Below, piece by piece: positions 1 through 5,456 of a stretch of DNA of 7,080 nucleotides. The notes beneath the pieces were generated by a model. That model did not search any database and was not told where the DNA came from. It was given only the letters and a program-made list of their open reading frames with translations. The position numbers and the translations under genes are program-made. The stretch comes from Spirochaetaceae bacterium. Lineage in GTDB: Bacteria > Spirochaetota > Spirochaetia > B11-G9. The stretch lies in contig DAOVSY010000157.1 in NCBI GenBank assembly GCA_030633365.1, positions 1 through 7,080 on the forward strand. Reading direction: 5' to 3'. Numbering within the stretch: position 1 is the first letter of the stretch; the number at the start of each line of letters is the position of its first letter.

Positions 1-1
1 A

Positions 2-493
2 GTGAATGCCATCAACCAGGCTATTAGAGATCAGAACTCAGATGCCACACTGGAATATATTTTTGTTGGAGATTTTAATGATCCACTAAAAGCCAGACAG
101 GCAGCAGAAGGCTTAATGTCCCAGGGTGCAGATATAATAATCAGTGCTGTAAATCTTGGAAACTTTGGACTCTACAGTGCAGTGAAAGAGGCTGACAAAC
201 AAGTATTTTTAACTACCACATATACAGATAAATTTACTCAGGCTCCTGATAATTATCTTTCTTCAGATCTGTTTAATTTTAGCATACCTGTTTCAGGAAT
301 TGTTGCCAAAATTGTTGCTGGTGAGAAAAGTGGATTTTGGAGTATGGAATATGGTGAAGGAAAAGCAAGATCAACACAATTTCCAATTAGTAATGTGAGT
401 GACTCCATTAATGCTGCTGTAAAACAGATAGCTGAAGATGTTGCTTCAGGTAAAATAGTTGTTGAAAAAGTTCTTGGTGAAGTTCTTCAATAG
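2..493 (+). CDS. BMP-family ABC transporter substrate-binding lipoprotein, C-terminal part (5' end outside window)
   Basis: The reading frame is open from the window edge, so this is the last 163 or so residues of a protein that is usually 330-370 residues long. The visible part fits the BMP/Med/PnrA family (PF02608). It has the stretch FVGDFNDPLKARQAAEGL, followed by a MSQGADIIISAV segment, the second-lobe pattern in which the family builds one side of its ligand cleft. The end of the protein (SDSINAAVKQIAEDVASGKI) matches the usual closing helix. The lipoprotein signal expected at the N-terminus cannot be seen. Known members bind purine nucleosides outside the membrane (PnrA of Treponema) and deliver them to an ATPase and two permeases, and exactly those partners follow here. 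A nucleoside ligand is inferred from family and gene order; other BMP ligands are possible. The GTG at position 2 is an internal codon, not a start. Confidence 0.88.
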   Translation: MNAINQAIRDQNSDATLEYIFVGDFNDPLKARQAAEGLMSQGADIIISAVNLGNFGLYSAVKEADKQVFLTTTYTDKFTQAPDNYLSSDLFNFSIPVSGIVAKIVAGEKSGFWSMEYGEGKARSTQFPISNVSDSINAAVKQIAEDVASGKIVVEKVLGEVLQ

Positions 494-521
494 TACTAAG
501 AGATAAACATTGGTATAAACT

Positions 522-551
522 GTAAGGACTCCTGTTTTAAGGGGTCCTTAT
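522..551 (+). terminator. Hairpin between binding-protein and ATPase genes, likely partial terminator
   Basis: The arms AAGGACTCC (524-532) and GGGGTCCTT (541-549) pair over nine positions with one G-U wobble around an 8-nt loop. A flanking T-A pair (523/550) and G-U pair (522/551) extend the stem. A broken T-rich stretch follows (ATTTAATTGTCTTTG) instead of a clean T-run. The weak tail and the lack of an obvious new promoter before the ATPase suggest partial termination, which would make binding protein in excess over the membrane complex. It may equally act as an mRNA 3'-end stabiliser. Confidence 0.6.
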
Positions 552-574
552 TTAATTGTCTTTGTTTCTATTTT

Positions 575-582
575 GGAGGAGG
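575..582 (+). promoter_or_regulatory. Ribosome binding site that decides the ATPase start
   Basis: GGAGGAGG lies 11 nt before the ATG at 594. A longer reading using the TTG at 573 would begin inside this site and leave no ribosome binding site of its own, so the ATG is preferred. Confidence 0.75.
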
Positions 583-593
583 TTGGATTTTCA

Positions 594-2123
594 ATGGCAA
601 CTAATTATATAAATTGTAAAAGTATTAGTAAAACATTTGGAGTAGTAAAGGCTCTGGATAATATTGATTTTGTAGTTAAGAAAGGTGAGATCCATGGTCT
701 TCTGGGAGAAAATGGCGCTGGGAAATCTACTCTTATGAATATCCTTTATGGTTTGTATCGGCCCAATAAAGGCGAAATTTTTCTGGATGGTAATAAAATT
801 ATTATAAAATCACCCCTGGATTCAATAAAAAATGGAATTGGGATGGTTCATCAAATTTCCACCCTTGTTCCTGAATTTACAGCTGTAGAAAATATTATGC
901 TTGGTTCAGAAGGTGAAAAATTTTCTCTTCCTACTGCCAGAGAAAGGAAAAAAATTAAAGAGATATCGGAAAAATTCGGTCTTCAGTTTCCTTTGGATGT
1001 AAAAATCAAAGAGCTTTCGGCAGGTGTTAAACAGAAAATTGAGATTGTACGTGCTTTATATAGTGGAGCAACACTCCTTATTCTTGATGAACCAACTACT
1101 TCTCTGGTTGAGAGTGAGTTTCAGCAATTATTAAAATCACTAAAGGTTTTTGTTGAAAAAGGAGTTACTGTAGTATTTATAACTCATAAAATAAAAGAAG
1201 TTATGGAAGCCTGTACAGCTGTAACAGTTATGAGGAAAGGCAGGGTTCAGGCCAGAGTTGATAAAGAAGAACTGGGAATAGAAAAGCTTGTTAAACTTAT
1301 GTTTATGGAACAGAACATAGATGTTACAGAAAGTGCTCTTCCCAAAGTAGATTTGCCTGAAATCGAAATTAGTAAAGAACCTGTTCTGCAGGTTCAAAAT
1401 ATATCTATTGCAGGAGATGATACAAATCCAGGTCTTAAAGATATTTCCTTTGATATTTTTGGAGGAGAAATCTTGGGTATTGCAGCTGTTTCCGGAAATG
1501 GCGAAAAAAGTATTGCAGAATGTATGATTAATCCATCTGTCTTAAGTAGTGGTGATATTCTTGTTAATAATGAATCAATTAAAAAATGTACTCCATTGGA
1601 TGTTTTTGCTAAAGGAGTTTTTTATACACCTGAAGACAGGATTAAAGAGGGTATTTTAAATGAAGGTAGTATAAAAGAAAATATTCTTCTAGGTCATCAT
1701 CAGGAAGATAGATTTCTTAAAAAGAAACTTTTTATTGACTGGAATGAAGCGGGAGTTGCAGCCAGAGATGTTATTAAGGAATTTAATGTAGCCACACCGG
1801 ATGAAGAACTTTCAATTCGGAGACTCTCAGGCGGGAATATTCAAAAGGCAATTATTGGCCGGGCATTTGTAAGCCCTCTAAAATTACTTATTACCCATAA
1901 TCCTACCTCGGGTCTTGATATATCAACAGTAGAGTTTATTTTTAAGAAACTGGTTGAATTAAGGAATAGTGGAAACAGTGTCCTGTTTGTTAATGAAGAT
2001 CTGGACGAGTTAATGATTGTTAGTGACAGAATTGCTGTATTGCATGATGGCCAACTTAAAGGCATCTTTAAGCGGTCAGAATATGACAAGTATAAAATTG
2101 GCCTCATGATGATAGGAGGGTAG
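594..2123 (+). CDS. Double-domain ABC transporter ATPase of the BMP/nucleoside importer type (NupO/YufO-like)
   Basis: This 509-residue protein powers import through the two permeases downstream. It carries two fused ABC domains, as usual for simple-sugar and nucleoside importers (about 500-515 residues). Domain 1 looks intact: Walker A GENGAGKST (38-46), Q-loop Q87, signature LSAGVKQ (141-147), Walker B LLILDEP (161-167) and H-loop histidine in ITHK (about 198). Domain 2 keeps a good signature, LSGGNIQ (411-417). However, its P-loop is altered (AVSGNGEKS, about 298-306), its Walker B reads LLITHNP (431-437) with the catalytic Asp-Glu replaced by His-Asn, and its H-loop position is Asn (VNED). 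Such a degenerate second site is typical of this family, so one active ATPase site is expected. ATG 594 is chosen because of the GGAGGAGG upstream. The next gene starts 1 nt after the stop. Confidence 0.93.
   Translation: MATNYINCKSISKTFGVVKALDNIDFVVKKGEIHGLLGENGAGKSTLMNILYGLYRPNKGEIFLDGNKIIIKSPLDSIKNGIGMVHQISTLVPEFTAVENIMLGSEGEKFSLPTARERKKIKEISEKFGLQFPLDVKIKELSAGVKQKIEIVRALYSGATLLILDEPTTSLVESEFQQLLKSLKVFVEKGVTVVFITHKIKEVMEACTAVTVMRKGRVQARVDKEELGIEKLVKLMFMEQNIDVTESALPKVDLPEIEISKEPVLQVQNISIAGDDTNPGLKDISFDIFGGEILGIAAVSGNGEKSIAECMINPSVLSSGDILVNNESIKKCTPLDVFAKGVFYTPEDRIKEGILNEGSIKENILLGHHQEDRFLKKKLFIDWNEAGVAARDVIKEFNVATPDEELSIRRLSGGNIQKAIIGRAFVSPLKLLITHNPTSGLDISTVEFIFKKLVELRNSGNSVLFVNEDLDELMIVSDRIAVLHDGQLKGIFKRSEYDKYKIGLMMIGG
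2114..2119 (+). promoter_or_regulatory. Ribosome binding site for the GTG start of permease 1
   Basis: A full AGGAGG lies inside the last codons of the ATPase gene, 5 nt before the GTG at 2125. It supports the GTG start; the overlapping GTG at 2123 would meet a stop immediately. Confidence 0.7.
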
Positions 2124-2124
2124 T

Positions 2125-3177
2125 GTGATACAAAAAAATAAAGTTTATTCTTCAATTTTGAATAATCTTATTATTTACGGAATAGCAATTATACTCGCAT
2201 TGGGAGTAATCTCTGTTTTTGTAGCAATTTTAGGTTTTAATGTATGGGATGCTCTTCGTACCCTTTTAACAACATCCTTTAAATCCTCTTTCGGTTTTTC
2301 CGAAACAGTAAAAAAGGCTATTCCTCTGTTATTTGCCACTTATGCATTTACCATCCCCTTTATGATAAAGTTTTTTAATATTGGTGGGTGGGGACAGATG
2401 CTCTTTGGTGGAACCATGACAGTTGTTGTAGGTCTTGCACTTGGCCCCTTAGCCTTGCCAGCTGTAATTATGGTTCCTTTGCTACTACTGGTTGGAATTG
2501 TTTCCGGTGGATTATTTGCGCTTTTAGCAGGATTTCTCAAAGCAAAATATAATGTTAATCCTATAATTTCAACAATAATGCTGAACTTCATTGCTTATCA
2601 GTTTGTTAACTTTATAGCTACTTCAGATGCATTTAAAGACCCTCTGGAAGGTCATCCTATAACACTGCCACTTTCGGAATCTTCTCTAATGGGTTTTTTT
2701 GGTGAAATACCTGCATCCATTATTGTTGCATTTATTGCAATAATATTTGTATATCTGGTTATGAAGAGAACCCGGCTGGGATTTGAGATTACTTCTGTAG
2801 GACATAATCTTACATCTTCTCAAACCTACGGAATCAATTTTAGTAAAACTATTATGGTTGCTTTTTTTATAGGTGGAGCTCTTGGTGGCCTTGGCGGCTC
2901 TCTGGAAGTAATAAATATCCATGGAAAGCTAATAGAAGGTTTTGCCAAAACCAGTGGTGCCCAGTATGGTATATTCGGAATTCTTACCAGTCTGGTTGTT
3001 GCAGGAAATCCTCTTGCAGTCCCTTTTGCTGCGTTTTTTATGTCAGTTCTTCTTGTTGGAGCGGACTCACTCCAAAGAACAATGCAGGTTCCGGTTGAAG
3101 TAGTTTTTCTATCCCAGGCAATAATAGTTATGTTTATAGTTATTATCAGGGAGAAATATGGAAAGGAGAATAAATAA
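2125..3177 (+). CDS. ABC transporter permease 1, BPD_transp_2 family (NupP/YufP-like)
   Basis: This is a 350-residue integral membrane protein of the PF02653 family, one half of the transmembrane channel. It has about eight to ten hydrophobic stretches, including residues 13-35, 92-112, 114-136, 147-165, 197-213, 241-258, 295-312 and 324-342. Family marks are FNIGGWGQMLFGG (84-96), the cytoplasmic coupling loop MKRTRLGFEITSVGHN (213-228) ending in YGIN, and a glycine-rich turn GGALGGLGG (250-258). The loop differs from the usual GxNPxAA form (here GHNLTSSQTYGI), whereas permease 2 keeps the usual form. The length fits the longer member of the pair in nucleoside importers such as YufP. The start codon is GTG, 1 nt after the ATPase stop, and the stop overlaps the next start in TAATG, so these genes are likely translationally coupled. 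Confidence 0.92.
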   Translation: MIQKNKVYSSILNNLIIYGIAIILALGVISVFVAILGFNVWDALRTLLTTSFKSSFGFSETVKKAIPLLFATYAFTIPFMIKFFNIGGWGQMLFGGTMTVVVGLALGPLALPAVIMVPLLLLVGIVSGGLFALLAGFLKAKYNVNPIISTIMLNFIAYQFVNFIATSDAFKDPLEGHPITLPLSESSLMGFFGEIPASIIVAFIAIIFVYLVMKRTRLGFEITSVGHNLTSSQTYGINFSKTIMVAFFIGGALGGLGGSLEVINIHGKLIEGFAKTSGAQYGIFGILTSLVVAGNPLAVPFAAFFMSVLLVGADSLQRTMQVPVEVVFLSQAIIVMFIVIIREKYGKENK

Positions 3178-4091
3178 TGTCTTTTATCACATCTTTTATT
3201 GAAAGCGTGATGGTATACACTACTGTTTATACTCTTGCAAGCCTTGGAGTTTTAATTTCAGGGAGAACCGGTGTTTTTAATGTGGCAGGTGAGGGAATTA
3301 TGCTTGCTTCGGCCTCAGCCGGATTTTTAGCTGCATTTATCAGCGGCAGCTGGTTTGTTGGTTTTCTTGCAGGTGCGTTAATGGGCGCATTTTTTGGACT
3401 TATTCTGGTCTTTGTGCATGAGACATTTAAGGTAAATCAGTTTATTTTGGGGATTTGTCTGGTTATTTTTGGATCCGGTCTTTCTGATCTAATCTATAAG
3501 CTTGTAATAGGTGTACGGCTTTCTGCACCCATTGCACCTGATACTCCTGAAGTAATTATTCCCTTTCTATCAAAAATTCCTATAATTTCAGGATTTCTAA
3601 ATCATGATGTTATTGTTTATTTTATGTATGTTACTGTTTTAATAGCCTGGTGGTTTTTTTACAGGACTAAAATTGGTCTTGAAACTAGGGCTATTGGTGA
3701 AAATCCAAAAGCAGCAGATGTTGTTGGAATAAATGTTTCCATGCGGAGATATCTGTCAACAATAATTGGTTCATCTTTAATAGGTATTGCAGGTGCATAT
3801 TTAACAATTGCAATTACAAAGACTTATTCCCCTGATATTTCTGCTGGAAGAGGTTTTATGGCAATTGGAATAGCTATTTTTGCCAGCTGGAAGCCTCAGC
3901 GGGCAATTATTGGTGGTTTTATATTTGCTTTTATTGAGGTTATGTCATTTCAATTACAGATCATGTCAGATAAAATCCCGTATCAGTTTTTTCTTATGCT
4001 TCCTTTTATCTCTGTACTGGTTATTATGATTGTTTTTAGAAAACATATTGAATTTCCTGCTTCTGTGGGGAAACCATACAGCAGAGAGTAG
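3177..4091 (+). CDS. ABC transporter permease 2, BPD_transp_2 family (NupQ/YufQ-like)
   Basis: This 304-residue membrane protein is the second half of the importer channel. The sequence carries strong family marks: GVFNVAGEGIML (32-43) near the N-terminus, the coupling loop RTKIGLETRAIGENPKAAD (163-181) followed by VGI, GRGFMAIGIAIFASWKP (224-240), and a C-terminal tail PASVGKPYSRE typical of this subgroup. Hydrophobic segments fall at about 10-28, 40-56, 60-80, 89-107, 145-161, 194-212, 225-237, 243-258 and 270-287. The ATG overlaps the previous TAA by one base, with AGGAG at 3164-3168, so translation is coupled. The gene closes the operon, and only 3 nt separate its stop from the stop of the convergent acetyltransferase gene, leaving no room for a conventional terminator between them. 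Purine nucleosides are the likely cargo, inferred from family and gene order. Confidence 0.93.
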   Translation: MSFITSFIESVMVYTTVYTLASLGVLISGRTGVFNVAGEGIMLASASAGFLAAFISGSWFVGFLAGALMGAFFGLILVFVHETFKVNQFILGICLVIFGSGLSDLIYKLVIGVRLSAPIAPDTPEVIIPFLSKIPIISGFLNHDVIVYFMYVTVLIAWWFFYRTKIGLETRAIGENPKAADVVGINVSMRRYLSTIIGSSLIGIAGAYLTIAITKTYSPDISAGRGFMAIGIAIFASWKPQRAIIGGFIFAFIEVMSFQLQIMSDKIPYQFFLMLPFISVLVIMIVFRKHIEFPASVGKPYSRE

Positions 4092-4094
4092 TAT

Positions 4095-5156
4095 TTAATC
4101 CATATCCCTGGGATCCGGATAAAATGGAGATAGATTATCCGGCATTTCAGGGTTAAGTTTTTTGTACCCAATTATATATTTTATGGAACTTATACTTCCT
4201 TTGCTGAACTCTTTTAAAAATTTATCTTCTTTATCAAAGGATGAAGTTAATACTGTATTCCCATTTTCCAGAACTAAATTATTAAAGTAATTCATTAAAT
4301 TTTTCCATAACTCAATTCCATTTGGGCCCTGTGCCGTATGATTAAAGCAATGATAATATTTTAAAATTCCACCTGTTTCAGGTATAACAGGGAGTGGGAT
4401 TTTTTTAAGTGAACGACTTATTATTCCTGCCAGAGAATAATATATTGGTATTTTTATTACCTTTGTTCTTATAGCTTCAGATATTCTAAAAATACAGGCA
4501 GATGCTGAAGAACTACCATCTGTTATAGTGTAACAGTCATATAATTCTGTCTCCTTCATCTCTGGTGTTAGATAACTATTCTCCATGGCTGCCGGAAGAA
4601 GATTTTTTGTACCATATTCCTGTTTGAAATTCATGAATAGAGATTTATCATCACAGCTTATTTTTTCAGGATTGTATTTAGCAGCTTTTTTCCTAAAAAC
4701 AGGCCTTCCCTTTACTATCAAATATCCTGCACCTGTATAACTCTTTCTTTTAAAGAAACCCCTCATTATAAGATTATCGCTTTTGACATATCCATAACTG
4801 AAATCGGCACCAATTTTATCTGACCATTTCTCTACCATTTTCCATGCACGGAGCATTATTCGCCCCCCTAAGGTTCTTCTGTATGAGGGATGTATCCTTA
4901 AATCATAAAGAAAGACTCCCAAAGCCTTTTTATCTTTAATAAATACACTTTTTCTTACAGCAGCCAAAACACCTATAATTTTCTCTCCATCTACAGCTAC
5001 CAGTGTATAATGGTTTCCATATAATTTAGATCTAAAGAAATAATCATCTCGCTCTGATAAAATTTTTAAAGTAGTACCCTGGGGGCATTCCTCTTCAAGA
5101 ATTTTCAGTTTTTTGCTGTCATCAAAGGTTGCTTCTCTAAGAATTAATTTTGCCAT
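4095..5156 (-). CDS. GNAT-type N-acetyltransferase with an additional C-terminal domain, substrate unknown
   Basis: This 353-residue soluble protein starts with a GNAT fold (residues 3 to about 150). It opens with LILREATFDD, has the strand HYTLVAVDGEKIIGVLAAV (49-67), and has the acetyl-CoA region FLYDLRIHPSYRRTLGG (82-98). R94-T-L-G97-G98 stands for the pyrophosphate-binding R/QxxGxG/A motif, although the last small residue is Arg99. The following helix and SYGYVKSDNLIMRGFFKR (120-137) fit the end of the fold. Residues 160-353 are not assigned by eye; a segment near NTVLTSSFDKED (300-311) resembles the late strand and helix of a second GNAT unit, so a tandem GNAT is possible. The substrate is not recognisable. 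No Shine-Dalgarno sequence precedes the ATG, and the promoter at 5162-5190 would place the transcript start at or next to the ATG. No alternative start codon follows near enough to save the fold. Confidence 0.85.
   Translation of the reverse strand: MAKLILREATFDDSKKLKILEEECPQGTTLKILSERDDYFFRSKLYGNHYTLVAVDGEKIIGVLAAVRKSVFIKDKKALGVFLYDLRIHPSYRRTLGGRIMLRAWKMVEKWSDKIGADFSYGYVKSDNLIMRGFFKRKSYTGAGYLIVKGRPVFRKKAAKYNPEKISCDDKSLFMNFKQEYGTKNLLPAAMENSYLTPEMKETELYDCYTITDGSSSASACIFRISEAIRTKVIKIPIYYSLAGIISRSLKKIPLPVIPETGGILKYYHCFNHTAQGPNGIELWKNLMNYFNNLVLENGNTVLTSSFDKEDKFLKEFSKGSISSIKYIIGYKKLNPEMPDNLSPFYPDPRDMD
4115..4142. repeat. Perfect 8-bp inverted repeat inside the acetyltransferase 3' end
   Basis: CCGGATAA (4115-4122) and TTATCCGG (4135-4142) are perfectly complementary around a 12-nt loop. 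A T6 run follows on the + strand only at 4158-4163, too far from the stem for a standard intrinsic terminator. It lies 24 nt past the permease 2 stop and could still help end or stabilise the transporter mRNA. A short odd palindrome, ATCCCTGGGAT (4104-4114), sits just before it. Confidence 0.4.
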
Positions 5157-5161
5157 AAGGT

Positions 5162-5190
5162 ATTATAAACCATAGTCATAAATCTGCCAA
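5162..5190 (-). promoter_or_regulatory. Promoter for the acetyltransferase gene, predicted leaderless transcript
   Basis: On the minus strand TTGGCA (5190-5185) and a consensus TATAAT (5167-5162) are separated by exactly 17 nt. The TATAAT is followed by ACCTT and then the ATG at 5156. With the usual 6-8 nt from the -10 box to the start point, transcription would begin at or within 1-2 nt of the start codon. Confidence 0.65.
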
Positions 5191-5216
5191 ACTTATATTT
5201 ACCCTAATTCTTTATA

Positions 5217-5245
5217 TTGACAATATACATACATATTCATATATT
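5217..5245 (+). promoter_or_regulatory. Promoter for the ferredoxin operon
   Basis: A perfect TTGACA (5217-5222) is followed after 17 nt by TATATT (5240-5245), one mismatch from consensus. The predicted start point, near 5252, gives a leader of only about 23 nt before the ferredoxin ATG, which has GCGAGG as its ribosome binding site. It diverges from the acetyltransferase promoter without overlapping it. Confidence 0.68.
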
Positions 5246-5257
5246 CCTATATAGAAA
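5244..5257. promoter_or_regulatory. Palindrome at the predicted transcription start, candidate operator
   Basis: CTATATAG (5247-5254) is a perfect 8-bp palindrome. It extends to TTCCTATATAGAAA with one mismatched pair (5246/5255). It lies just after the -10 box, where a bound repressor would block the ferredoxin promoter. The region is very AT-rich, so chance is a serious alternative. Confidence 0.25.
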
Positions 5258-5274
5258 ATATAGCGAGGTTTTGT

Positions 5275-5451
5275 ATGGCTTTTAGAATAGAAAAGAGTGC
5301 CTGTATTGTGTGCGGAGCATGTGAACCGGTTTGTCCGGTGGATTGTATTTCTGTAGAAGATGATGGAAAGAGATTGATAGATGAGGATGCCTGTATAGAT
5401 TGTGGTGCATGTGCAGAAGTATGTCCTGTTCAGTGTATAGATGAGGTTTAG
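5275..5451 (+). CDS. 2[4Fe-4S] ferredoxin, clostridial type, 58 residues
   Basis: This is a small soluble low-potential electron carrier. It has two classic cluster motifs: C10-x2-C13-x2-C16-x3-C20-P and C40-x2-C43-x2-C46-x3-C50-P, the second contributing the fourth ligand for the opposite cluster in the usual arrangement. The halves ACIVCGACEPVCPVDCI and ACIDCGACAEVCPVQCI are near copies, showing the ancient internal duplication. Each half has an additional cysteine after the motif (C24 and C54), giving ten cysteines where eight are needed. At 58 residues it is close to the usual length (about 55-60). ATG 5275 is preceded by GCGAGG with good spacing and by a strong promoter. The stop is 5 nt before the next gene, so the two are almost certainly co-transcribed, and the ferredoxin may serve the fused protein downstream or a partner beyond the window. 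That functional link is an inference. Confidence 0.93.
   Translation: MAFRIEKSACIVCGACEPVCPVDCISVEDDGKRLIDEDACIDCGACAEVCPVQCIDEV
5443..5446 (+). promoter_or_regulatory. Ribosome binding site for the fused protein, inside the ferredoxin gene
   Basis: GAGG in the last codons of the ferredoxin gene lies 10 nt before the ATG at 5457. It is short and at the long end of normal spacing, so translation of the second gene probably depends partly on ribosomes finishing the ferredoxin. Confidence 0.5.
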
Positions 5452-5456
5452 ATAAA

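Noticed and set aside
573..593. Seven-residue N-terminal extension of the ATPase from a TTG start
   Set aside because: The TTG lies directly in front of and overlaps the GGAGGAGG ribosome binding site, and has none of its own. ATG 594 is well placed and gives a normal N-terminus.
494..593. Purine riboswitch controlling the nucleoside importer
   Set aside because: The region is only 100 nt, lies inside the operon, and shows just one simple hairpin. The paired-helix and loop pattern of the purine aptamer is not visible. A riboswitch could exist upstream of the window.
1487..1911. Pseudogene or decay in the second ABC domain of the ATPase
   Set aside because: The altered Walker A and Walker B of domain 2 are typical of intact double ATPases in this importer family. 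The frame is uninterrupted and the signature LSGGNIQ is preserved.
1140..2922. Open frames on the minus strand under the ATPase and permease genes (1140-1397, 1841-2155, 2340-2591, 2686-2922)
   Set aside because: Each is antisense to a gene with clear family motifs. The translations have no recognisable domain and no ribosome binding site stands out.
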